Assembly (NCBI GenBank): GCA_013289585.1
Contig: JABCZR010000001.1
Location: forward strand, 372,001-436,000
Reading direction: 5' to 3'
Length of the DNA stretch: 64,000 nt
Source of the DNA: Acidobacteriota bacterium
GTDB taxonomy: Bacteria > Acidobacteriota > Terriglobia > Acidiferrales > UBA7541
The notes under the pieces are model-generated. The model was not told the origin of the DNA. It ran no database searches and saw only the letters and a program-made list of their open reading frames with translations. The first letter of the stretch is position 1, and each line of letters begins with the position of its first letter. This document shows, piece by piece, positions 29,913 through 37,740 of the stretch. Position numbers and translations under genes: made by a program.

Positions 29913-32900
29913 ATGCGCCACCATTCCGGCCTGAGGATTGCCCTGCTTCTGTTATACGCATTTGGTTCGGCTGCCGTGGCGCTGGCGGATGGTGAAACGG
30001 CTCCCGCGCGTGGCCCCAAACAGGAAGTCGACGAGGCCTACACCGCGAAGATTCAGAAGTACACGACGGCGCCCTATTTCACTTCGCCGCTCGTCAATTA
30101 TCTCCCTGCCTCCAAGACCGTGCCGACCCCGGAGGCGGTGCTCGGCGACGTGGCCGGCGCGCCCGGCGTGCTTCCTTACTCCAAAGATGTTTACAGGTAC
30201 ATGCGCCTGCTCGAGAAAGCCAGCCCCCGAGTGAAGGTTTTTTCCATCGGCACGACCGAAGAAGGCCGCGAGATGATCGCCGTGGCCATCTCTTCGCCCG
30301 AGAATTTGAAAAATATCGAAGAAAATCGCGCGCGGCTCGCCAAGCTGGCCGATCCCCGCACGATTAAACTGGATGATGCGGAGGCCGATAAGCTCGTCGC
30401 AGAAGCCGTGCCGGTTTACTACATCACCGGCACAATCCATTCGCCGGAAACCGGCGCGCCCACCGCGCTGATGGAGCTGGCATACCGGCTCGCCGTGGAC
30501 GAAAGCCCGTACATCCGCGAAATTCGCGAAGGCATGATCACACTGATCACACCCGTCGTGGAAGTGGATGGCCGCGATCGCATGGTGGACATCTACAGAT
30601 GGCACCTGTCCCATCCAAAGGACTTCTATCCGCCGCTGATCTATTGGGGCAAGTACGTGGCGCACGACAACAATCGCGACGCGATGGGCGTCACGCTGAA
30701 ACTCACTGAAAATGTGCTGAACACTTACGTCGGCTGGAAGGCGCAGGTGCTCCACGACCTCCACGAATCCGTGCCCTATCTCTATGACAATACCGTCGGC
30801 GACGGTCCGTACAACGCCTGGGTCGATCCGATTCTTACGGACGAATGGCAGATGATCGGCTCGCGTAACGTGGCGGACATGACGAAATTAGGCATGCCCG
30901 GAGTTTTCGCCCACGGCGATTTTGACACCTGGTCGCCCGGCTATTTGATGTTCATCGCCGCGATGCACAACGGCATCAGCCGGCTCTATGAAACTTTCGG
31001 CAACGGCGGCGCGGACACGCAGGAGCGCACGCTCGATCCCGACGAGTATTCGCGCACCTGGTATCGGCAGAATCCGCCGCTTCCCAAGACGCTCTGGTCG
31101 CAGCGCGACAACAATAATTACGAGCAGACAGGCCTGCTGACTTCGCTTCACTATTTCAACGAGAACAAGCAGCTCTTGCTGAAGAATTTTTATCTGAAAG
31201 CCAAGCGCTCCGTGACCAAACCCTCTGCGGAAGGGCCTGCCGCGTATGTCTTTCCCGCCGATGACCCGCGTCCCACGTTGCAAGCGGAGCTACTGCGCGT
31301 TTTGCAAAAGCAGGTCGTGGAAATCTCGCGCGCCAAGTCGGCGTTCACGGTAACGCTGCCGGTGAAGAAAGAATCCAAGTCCAAGAAGCAGCCGGATTCG
31401 AAAGAAAAAGCCGCTCCGCCCGCGCCAACGACGCGCGAGTTTCCCGCGGGCAGCTACATCATTCGAATGGACCAGCCCTACTCGCGAATCGCCGATGCGC
31501 TGCTCGATCATCAATACTGGAGCCCCGAAGATCCGCAGAAATCCCCTTATGACGACACGGGCTGGACCTTTGGCGAACTTTTCGGCGTGCAAGTCACGCG
31601 CGTAACCGATCCGAAAGTTCTCGACGCCGCGATGGAGCCGGTGAAGGGAATTCACCCCGCCGGTGGCGTGAAAGGTGAGGGCACGGTATTCGCAATCAAC
31701 AACAACGCCGAGCCCGCCCTCGCCACGCTGCGTTACAGAATGAAGGACGCGGGAGTAGAAGCGGCCGAGGAGCCATTCGAATCGGGCGGGAAAAAATTCA
31801 ACCGCGGCTCATTTGTGATTCGCAACGCGAGCCGCGTTGATCTCGATCGCGCGGCAGCCGATCTGGGCTTGCAAGTCGTCGCACTCGGCTCCGCTCCCAG
31901 CGTGAAGACGCACGCCGTGCGCGCCGCGCGCATTGCGTTTGTGCATACCTGGCTCAGCACGCAGACCGAGGGCTGGTGGCGGCTGGCACTCGACGATCTC
32001 AATATTCCCTTCGATTACATCAGCACGCAGACCATCGCGAAGATGGACGACCTCAATGCCAAGTACGACGTGATCCTGTTTCCGCCCGTCGGCTATTTCT
32101 CCTCGCCAACCGCCATCATCAACGGCATGCCCATGGCTTGGGGCAATCCTCTGCCGTGGAAGAACACGCCGGAAACGCCGAACCTCGTCGGCAAGAACGA
32201 TTCGACGGAGGATATGCGCCCGGGCCTTGGCTGGGATGGCCTCGCCAAGCTGCAAGTCTTTGTCCAAAAGGGCGGCGTCTTGCTGACCGCGACAGATACT
32301 TCCCGCTTCGCTGCAGAGATCGGCCTCGTCACCGGCCTTAGCGCGCGCAACTCGGAGCGCATGAAGATTGTCGGTTCCGTCGTCGGCACGCGGCTCGTGG
32401 ACGGGGCCAGCCCCATCGCCTACGGCTACGGCGAGAAAGTCGCGGCCTTCTGCGACAACGGACCGATCTTCTCTCTCAGCAGCATCGCTGGCGCGCGCGG
32501 CCGCCGCCGTCTCGGCACAGAATCAAAATCGCGCCCCACCGGCCGCGGCACTCTCGACGATCCGGATTTCACCGTGGGCCGCCCGGGCGTTGAGCCACCC
32601 GAAGAACAATCGTCGGAGATCTGGGAAGCGCCGCCGGTCACCGATGAACAGCGACGCAACGGCTACCGCGTTATTCCTCCGGCCGATCGCGCCCGTGTGA
32701 TCTTCCGCTACGCTGACACTAAGGAACTGCTTGTTTCCGGCTTGATCGAAGGCGGCGATGAAATCGCGCAGCATCCCGCCGTCGTGGACATGCCCTCCGG
32801 CAGCGGCCACATCGTGCTCTTTTCCATCAATCCGGTGTACCGCGGCGAGACGCGCGGGACCTACTCGATGGTGCTCAACACCATCCTCAACTTCGACAGC

Positions 32901-32933
32901 CTGAACGCCGGCCGCAAGCTCGCCGAGAAATAA
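29913..32933 (+). CDS. Exported M14-family zinc carboxypeptidase-like protein
   Basis: The 1006-residue protein has a signal peptide (IALLLLYAFGSAAVALA) and an M14 catalytic domain. The zinc ligands are likely His176 and Glu179 in TGTIHSPETGAP, with the third His in LHDLHES (281 or 284); HDNNRD at 251-256 matches the substrate-binding Asn-Arg. The long C-terminal half contains a Lys-rich linker (KKESKSKKQPDSKEK) and a domain with VFVQKGGVLLTATDTSRF. AAGGAG six bases before ATG 29913 supports this start. It probably trims peptides in the periplasm; the role of the C-terminal domain is unknown. Confidence 0.88.
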   Translation: MRHHSGLRIALLLLYAFGSAAVALADGETAPARGPKQEVDEAYTAKIQKYTTAPYFTSPLVNYLPASKTVPTPEAVLGDVAGAPGVLPYSKDVYRYMRLLEKASPRVKVFSIGTTEEGREMIAVAISSPENLKNIEENRARLAKLADPRTIKLDDAEADKLVAEAVPVYYITGTIHSPETGAPTALMELAYRLAVDESPYIREIREGMITLITPVVEVDGRDRMVDIYRWHLSHPKDFYPPLIYWGKYVAHDNNRDAMGVTLKLTENVLNTYVGWKAQVLHDLHESVPYLYDNTVGDGPYNAWVDPILTDEWQMIGSRNVADMTKLGMPGVFAHGDFDTWSPGYLMFIAAMHNGISRLYETFGNGGADTQERTLDPDEYSRTWYRQNPPLPKTLWSQRDNNNYEQTGLLTSLHYFNENKQLLLKNFYLKAKRSVTKPSAEGPAAYVFPADDPRPTLQAELLRVLQKQVVEISRAKSAFTVTLPVKKESKSKKQPDSKEKAAPPAPTTREFPAGSYIIRMDQPYSRIADALLDHQYWSPEDPQKSPYDDTGWTFGELFGVQVTRVTDPKVLDAAMEPVKGIHPAGGVKGEGTVFAINNNAEPALATLRYRMKDAGVEAAEEPFESGGKKFNRGSFVIRNASRVDLDRAAADLGLQVVALGSAPSVKTHAVRAARIAFVHTWLSTQTEGWWRLALDDLNIPFDYISTQTIAKMDDLNAKYDVILFPPVGYFSSPTAIINGMPMAWGNPLPWKNTPETPNLVGKNDSTEDMRPGLGWDGLAKLQVFVQKGGVLLTATDTSRFAAEIGLVTGLSARNSERMKIVGSVVGTRLVDGASPIAYGYGEKVAAFCDNGPIFSLSSIAGARGRRRLGTESKSRPTGRGTLDDPDFTVGRPGVEPPEEQSSEIWEAPPVTDEQRRNGYRVIPPADRARVIFRYADTKELLVSGLIEGGDEIAQHPAVVDMPSGSGHIVLFSINPVYRGETRGTYSMVLNTILNFDSLNAGRKLAEK

Positions 32934-33018
32934 GAAATTCGTCTGCAGGGAAACAATTCTGGCTGGATGCAGGAACCCACTGGCAGTTTTGGCTGGTTGG
33001 AGTACAATCCCGGCCATC

Positions 33019-33405
33019 ATGGCCAAACGCAAACCGAAAAGGACCACCTTTAAGCGCTCGGGTAAAAAAAAGGCTTCACACGGCTCACGCTCAAAGGGAA
33101 ATCCGAAGCTTCCCAAGGATGCCGTCACGCTGATCGTTTTGTTGCGCGCTCGCGAAGGCCAGGAAACTATTCTCGAAGCAGAGGTGCGCGCGCTGGTCGG
33201 CCATTCGCGAAAAGAAGACGGCTGCCTGCGGTTCGATTTGCACCGCTCCGTTGAGGCGCCAGGCGCACTCCTGGTCCATGAAGTGTGGGCAAGCCGCGAG
33301 GCTCACACGGAACACACCCACTTGCCCCATTTCCTTCGCTGGAACGCCCGCAAAGATTCGCTCCTCGCGTCTCGCGACGCCACTTTCTGGAAGCACGTCT
33401 TGTGA
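33019..33405 (+). CDS. ABM-domain protein (putative quinol monooxygenase-like) with basic N-terminal tail
   Basis: The 128-residue product has about 30 strongly basic residues (KRKPKRTTFKRSGKKKASHG) followed by a ferredoxin-like ABM domain: VTLIVLLRAREGQETILEAEVRAL, EDGCLRFDLHRS and LVHEVWASREAHTEHTHLPHF. ABM proteins include small monooxygenases acting on quinols and polyketides without cofactors; many have no proven reaction. ATG at 33019 was chosen because it starts the basic tail. Confidence 0.78.
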   Translation: MAKRKPKRTTFKRSGKKKASHGSRSKGNPKLPKDAVTLIVLLRAREGQETILEAEVRALVGHSRKEDGCLRFDLHRSVEAPGALLVHEVWASREAHTEHTHLPHFLRWNARKDSLLASRDATFWKHVL

Positions 33406-33423
33406 ACTCTTCAGGGTAGTTGC

Positions 33424-34566
33424 CTAGGATTCAGGTTCGGCAAGGAAGTACCCCGGCCGCGCGCGAACCTTCAGATTCTTGGCGTCATTTCGAACGACAT
33501 TCACTTTAATTTCGTGGTAACCGGTGACGTCCGCGTCGGTCGGCGTGTAGCTGATGCTGTATTGTGAGTGCAGCTCGCCGCCGATTTCATCAATGGCTTT
33601 TTCGATGGAACGGTCCCTGAATGTGGCAAGGTGAATTCCTCCTGTCGCCGTAGTGGCTACCTCCAGCGCGTTCTCCTTCACCGCATCATGGATGTGCTGC
33701 ACCGCCCAGACCGCCGCGGCCATCAAGTCAATGTTGCCGTATCGATTCGCTTCGGTGTTGGGCGTTTGTGCGACGCCCGGCTGCGGCGGCATGGGATATA
33801 CACCAGGTGGCGTAATTTGCGGCCGCGTGTCCTTGGGCTTGGCTTGCAGCTCCGCGCGCGTGGTGGAAAGGCCTACGCTGTAGATCGTTACGTTCGCCAG
33901 CTGTGCTTGCCGCAGGACTTCTCCCAGCTTCGCGGAGCTTCCATCGTCGGTCGCTTCGGCCAGGATCATCATCACGCGGCGCCGCCCCGGCTTGTCCGGA
34001 GTCGGCAGCGGCCGCGCCGTCAGCATTTCCACGCCGACAGCCATCGCATCGTAGAGCTTCGCACCCGATGTGCCCTGACCCAGGCGCGCAATAGTGTGTT
34101 CGATCGCGTCACTGTTCGTGGTGAAATCCTGCAGCTTGTCGACGGAATCGTTAAAAGCCACGACTGCAGCCTCGCCGTTCGGCCCCATCACCGTTTGCGT
34201 AAATAAAATCCCAGTTTTGTAGACCTCGGGGAGCAGGGCAGCAATTCGTGAGCTCGTCTCCACCAGGATCACCAGGGAAATGGGGTCGCCGCCCAGATCG
34301 AAGTGAGAAATCTTCTGCGTCGCGCCGTTATCGGTAACCTGAAAATCCCCCGCTTCCAGGTTGTGAACCATCTCGCCGCGGGAGTTGTGCACCGTCACCG
34401 GCGTATTCACCAGGGAGACCCGCACTTTGACCAGGGGTATGCCCTTAGGAGCCTGTTGCAGCTCAACGCCGGACTTGGGGGCGAGCGGCCCTTGGGGCGC
34501 CTGCCCGTAGGCAGGAATGACCGCCAGCACGAACAGGAGAGTCATCAATAACCCAGCAATTCGCAT
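33424..34566 (-). CDS. Exported VWFA-related protein, acidobacterial type (TIGR03436)
   Basis: The 380-residue product has a signal peptide (GLLMTLLFVLAVIPAYGQ), an N-terminal beta segment (VRVSLVNTPVTVHNSRGEMV, NLEAGDFQVTDNG) and a von Willebrand A-like domain. The end (LHSQYSISYTPTD, VRARPGYFLAEPES) is the hallmark of the acidobacterial VWFA family. The metal-site motif usually Asp-x-Ser-x-Ser reads Glu103-Thr-Ser105-Ser-Arg107, so metal binding may be lost or changed. It is convergent with the ABM-domain gene. Function is unknown; protein-protein contacts in the envelope are likely. Confidence 0.88.
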   Translation of the reverse strand: MRIAGLLMTLLFVLAVIPAYGQAPQGPLAPKSGVELQQAPKGIPLVKVRVSLVNTPVTVHNSRGEMVHNLEAGDFQVTDNGATQKISHFDLGGDPISLVILVETSSRIAALLPEVYKTGILFTQTVMGPNGEAAVVAFNDSVDKLQDFTTNSDAIEHTIARLGQGTSGAKLYDAMAVGVEMLTARPLPTPDKPGRRRVMMILAEATDDGSSAKLGEVLRQAQLANVTIYSVGLSTTRAELQAKPKDTRPQITPPGVYPMPPQPGVAQTPNTEANRYGNIDLMAAAVWAVQHIHDAVKENALEVATTATGGIHLATFRDRSIEKAIDEIGGELHSQYSISYTPTDADVTGYHEIKVNVVRNDAKNLKVRARPGYFLAEPES

Positions 34567-34705
34567 GATTACCTAGCACCAGTTTAGATCAGCCAAAGCC
34601 CGCGAAACGGGAGTGTACTAGATTCGACGCATGTTCCACGGAAGGCGTTGCCGCGAGCCTCCCCGATTCCTACAATCAATGATTGCTCATACGGAGAGAA
34701 GCCCC

Positions 34706-35581
34706 ATGCCTAACGGCAAGAGACCGAAGCCGCAACACGCACCCAAAGCACCCCACGAAGATCCAGTTTTTCTGAAGAGCACCCCTGCACGTCCTATCCG
34801 CATTCTCGGCGAGTACATTCACCCGCTCGTGCAGCTGAAGCGCGAGGGGATTGGCGACACCGTAGTCATGTTCGGCTCCGCGCGCATCGAACCGCATGAA
34901 GTTGCGCACGCGCGGCTAACGCGTCTGAAAAATGAGAAAACCTCGAAAATGTCCGCGACGAAACTTACCAAGCATCACGCCGCCCTGCGTCACGCGAAGA
35001 GCTTGCTAGAAATGTCCCGCTATTACGAAGAAGCGCGCCAGCTTTCGCACAAGCTGACGTCCTGGTCGCTCACATTGGGCCCCCGGCCGCGCCGCTTCGT
35101 TGTTTGCTCCGGCGGCGGCCCGGGCATCATGGAAGCGGCGAACCGCGGCGCCTACGAAGCCGGTGGCAAGTCCATCGGCCTTTCGATCGAGCTCCCGCAC
35201 GAACAGTTCGCAAATCCTTACATCAGCCCGGAGCTCAGCTTCAATTTCAAATACTTCTTCATGCGCAAACTCTGGTTCGCGCAAATCGCCAAAGCGCTCA
35301 TCGTTTTTCCCGGCGGTTTTGGCACCATGGACGAGCTCTGGGAAATGCTCACGCTCCTGCAAACCCATAAACTCCCTAAGCACAACATCATTCTCATTTA
35401 CGGCCGCAAGTACTGGGATGAAGTCCTGAACTGGAAAGCCATGGTGCGCACGGGCACCATCAGCGAGGACGAATACAAGATGCTGCAGTTTGCCGATACC
35501 GTAGACGAAGCCTTCGACCATATTCGCGCCGGCCTCGAAAAATACCACATGGGTGTAGACACCTTTTTGCAAGCCTACTGA
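34706..35581 (+). CDS. LOG-family (lonely-guy) nucleotide 5'-monophosphate nucleosidase-like protein
   Basis: The 291-residue protein has the two LOG signatures: SGGGPGIMEAANRGAYEAGG (residues 135-154) and PGGFGTMDE (202-210), with the nucleotide-binding VVMFGSARIEP near the front. Relatives remove the ribose 5-monophosphate from cytokinin nucleotides or hydrolyse purine monophosphates. It has an extra N-terminal segment of about 50 residues and a helical insertion before the core, as in longer bacterial members. ATG at 34706 follows a GGAGAG; an ATG at 34679 is possible. Confidence 0.88.
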   Translation: MPNGKRPKPQHAPKAPHEDPVFLKSTPARPIRILGEYIHPLVQLKREGIGDTVVMFGSARIEPHEVAHARLTRLKNEKTSKMSATKLTKHHAALRHAKSLLEMSRYYEEARQLSHKLTSWSLTLGPRPRRFVVCSGGGPGIMEAANRGAYEAGGKSIGLSIELPHEQFANPYISPELSFNFKYFFMRKLWFAQIAKALIVFPGGFGTMDELWEMLTLLQTHKLPKHNIILIYGRKYWDEVLNWKAMVRTGTISEDEYKMLQFADTVDEAFDHIRAGLEKYHMGVDTFLQAY

Positions 35582-35770
35582 ACGGGCTATTTTGCTGCTG
35601 TTTCAGATTGACGTTGAGCTGGTTGTATCTTGATCGCTGACCGTTTGACCGAGAACGTGCACTGTTTCTTCAAGTAAGCCTGCACAACCTTTTCCGCGCG
35701 TTCGTGTTTTAAGAAGCAGGACGAGGACGCAACCCCGTACCAGCCTGGAAGACGCCCTCAGGAGGATGTT

Positions 35771-36070
35771 ATGCAACTGCATAAGCATCTGTTGAAATCC
35801 GTCTTCGGCAAGGCCGCGCTGGCGACCGCGGCACTGGGTGGATTGATGCTCTTTGCCGGCACACCGAGTGCGAAGGCCAATGACTGGGACGATTGCAATC
35901 GGCGCGCTGCATACACCGATTGGCGTCTCCATGAATCGGTCGAGCGCTACGGTTACTACAGCTCGCAGGCGAACCACTGGCGTAATGAACAGCACGAAGC
36001 GTATGAGCGGCTCGAGCGCCTTCGCCGTAACGAACGCCGCGAGCACCACGGCGACCGGTATCGTGACTGA
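35771..36070 (+). CDS. Small exported protein, charged and Tyr/Arg-rich
   Basis: The 99-residue product has a clear signal peptide (GKAALATAALGGLMLFAG, cleavage near AKA) and a mature part rich in Arg, Glu, His and Tyr (DCNRRAAYTDWRLHESVERY). A perfect AGGAGG lies five bases before the ATG, one of the strongest ribosome sites in the window. I do not recognise a family with known function. The gene is followed by a strong terminator. Confidence 0.75.
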   Translation: MQLHKHLLKSVFGKAALATAALGGLMLFAGTPSAKANDWDDCNRRAAYTDWRLHESVERYGYYSSQANHWRNEQHEAYERLERLRRNERREHHGDRYRD

Positions 36071-36103
36071 CCCGCGCCAACAATTAGTCGAGGTAAAATA
36101 GAA

Positions 36104-36137
36104 AAAGGGCGCTCCGATTCGGATCGGAGCGCCCTTT
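36104..36137. terminator. Strong bidirectional intrinsic terminator
   Basis: AAAGGGCGCTCCGAT and ATCGGAGCGCCCTTT form a perfect 15-bp stem around TCGG, with A- and T-runs on either side. It sits between the convergent genes ending at 36070 and 36168 and can stop transcription from both directions. Confidence 0.92.
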
Positions 36138-36167
36138 CTTCTTGCAAAACGAGAAGATAAAAAATAA

Positions 36168-36482
36168 TTAGTTCGAAGTCACCAACTGCTCATCGGAAAA
36201 AACTGCTTCGAACCGCCGCGTTTCATCCTGATCGTGCAACATCACGATCGGAACGACACGCAACGATTGTTTGCACGAATGGCATTGCGTCACTTCGCCC
36301 TGCAAATCCTGCAGGAAGCCATCCGTGAAATGATACAAGGCACGCTCGCGCCGGGCATTTTTCTTGTCCCGCGCGCCGCAGTGCGGACAGATGAATTCCA
36401 CCGTGTCCTGCTGCGGATCGCGGTCCAGAGCAGCCCAACCCGTGCGGCGCACACCTACCGTGACTACGTTACGCCGGTCCAT
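36168..36482 (-). CDS. Small zinc-ribbon protein
   Basis: The 104-residue product has two Cys pairs, ICPHCGAR and QCHSCKQ, separated by about 36 residues, forming a likely four-Cys zinc ribbon. The remainder includes LRVVPIVMLHDQDETRRFEAVF. The ATG at 36482 is supported by AAGGAGG nine bases upstream and is preferred to the longer frame. Function is unknown; nucleic-acid or protein binding is possible. Confidence 0.7.
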   Translation of the reverse strand: MDRRNVVTVGVRRTGWAALDRDPQQDTVEFICPHCGARDKKNARRERALYHFTDGFLQDLQGEVTQCHSCKQSLRVVPIVMLHDQDETRRFEAVFSDEQLVTSN

Positions 36483-36835
36483 CGGGATTGCCCTCCTTAG
36501 ATCCACGTCCACGTGAGATAAGATGCAGAAGAATGGCACTCGGATACAGCCTGTATAAGTTATTAATAATGAAAGGCTTAGACTTGTTCCCGGGCTGAAT
36601 GGCGCCCAAATGTTGGCACCTGTGGTTCGATTTCACCCTTCGGGGAACTTGTCCCCACCCTTGGTGTCCAACGAAGTGAGGACGCGCGCTACCCCTCACA
36701 TCCCTGCGAGCGCGGCGCCGGTTTTCTGGAGATTTAGAGCAACCTCCAGGGAGTCGGCGCCGCAAAACTCTGCAACTCTGTCCCGAAGCACCGCAGAGTC
36801 TTCCGCTCCTGCAGAAAACTTTGTGGAGGTGTGCG
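36483..36835. other. Intergenic region with no gene recognised
   Basis: These 353 bases separate the divergent zinc-ribbon and TonB-like genes and must hold promoters for both. An AT-rich patch at about 36551-36575 (TATAAGTTATTAATAATG) is the best candidate for -10 elements. No RNA gene or repeat was recognised. Confidence 0.4.
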
Positions 36836-37633
36836 ATGTCTCTCGAGCCCAAAAAAGTTTCCGAAGAAATATCCGAGAACGGTCTTGGTTCTTTACGTGG
36901 TTGTTTGGTCGATGGCGATCCGGAACAGCGCCGTCGCGAAATCCGGAATCGCCGCCGTTCCTTGGCGATCTCCATCGTCCTGCAAAGTGCAGTGCTTGCC
37001 GCGCTCATTCTCGTCCCGCTATTCGGCAAGACAGAGCGCATCGCGTTAGGAAAAGAGTTCATTCCAATGGTCCCGTACGGCCACCGAAATACTCAGCCGC
37101 GCGGGAACGCACGGTCCACCACCTCCAGGCCAACCGTCCCCGATTCGCGTTTTATCTTTCATCCGCTGACCAATAGACCAGATGTTCGCACTGCCGGAGA
37201 AGCGAACCAAGTTGATACGGCGGATTTCGATCCAGGACCGAATCAACCAGGCGACGGACCTGGCTGCGGTTGGTGCGTGGACATCGGCGGGAAGAACAAC
37301 GGCCCGCGTCCTCCGCAGCCCGTGACGGAAAGTCATCCAAGGCCGCAAATCGTTCACATGACAAGTCTCGATCCAGCAATGCTCATCCATCGCGTCGAGC
37401 CGGTTTATCCGCCACTGGCGAGACAAGTTCACCGCGAAGGCCGGGTAGAACTCCGGGCTATCATCGGAACGGACGGTAGTATTCAGTCCATGCAAGTTGT
37501 CAGTGGTGATCCGCTGCTGGTGCGTTCCGCGCTGGACGCCGTTCAGCAATGGCACTACAAGCCAACAATTCTCAACGGCCAGCCCGTCGAAATCGACACC
37601 TACATCACCGTGGTCTACACCATGCAACACTAA
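36836..37633 (+). CDS. TonB-family protein with single membrane anchor
   Basis: The 265-residue protein has a cytoplasmic basic region, one TM helix (residues 43-63, LAISIVLQSAVLAALILVPL), a Pro/Gly-rich periplasmic linker and a TonB C-terminal domain from about residue 185 (VEPVYPPLARQVHREGRVEL, then GTDGSIQSMQVVSGDPLL, WHYKPTILNGQPVE). It may energise TonB-dependent receptors such as those at 8.9 and 12.6 kb, though no ExbB/ExbD genes lie nearby. The linker contains Cys-Gly-Trp-Cys at 144-147. ATG at 36836 follows GGAGG. The C-terminus is spelled out fully, so the domain is complete. Confidence 0.87.
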   Translation: MSLEPKKVSEEISENGLGSLRGCLVDGDPEQRRREIRNRRRSLAISIVLQSAVLAALILVPLFGKTERIALGKEFIPMVPYGHRNTQPRGNARSTTSRPTVPDSRFIFHPLTNRPDVRTAGEANQVDTADFDPGPNQPGDGPGCGWCVDIGGKNNGPRPPQPVTESHPRPQIVHMTSLDPAMLIHRVEPVYPPLARQVHREGRVELRAIIGTDGSIQSMQVVSGDPLLVRSALDAVQQWHYKPTILNGQPVEIDTYITVVYTMQH

Positions 37634-37740
37634 GGCCCGACGAAGCAAGCCGGGTAAGTCGCAAAAGTGCGAGGGGCCTCGTCTTGCAGCACGGCGCGGC
37701 TCCTCTGCATGAAGTCGGCAACAGTGTTTGTGGTTTTGTG

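Noticed and set aside
34632-34645. TGTTCCACGG near the LOG gene as a further parS
   Set aside because: Only the left arm matches; the right arm is missing.
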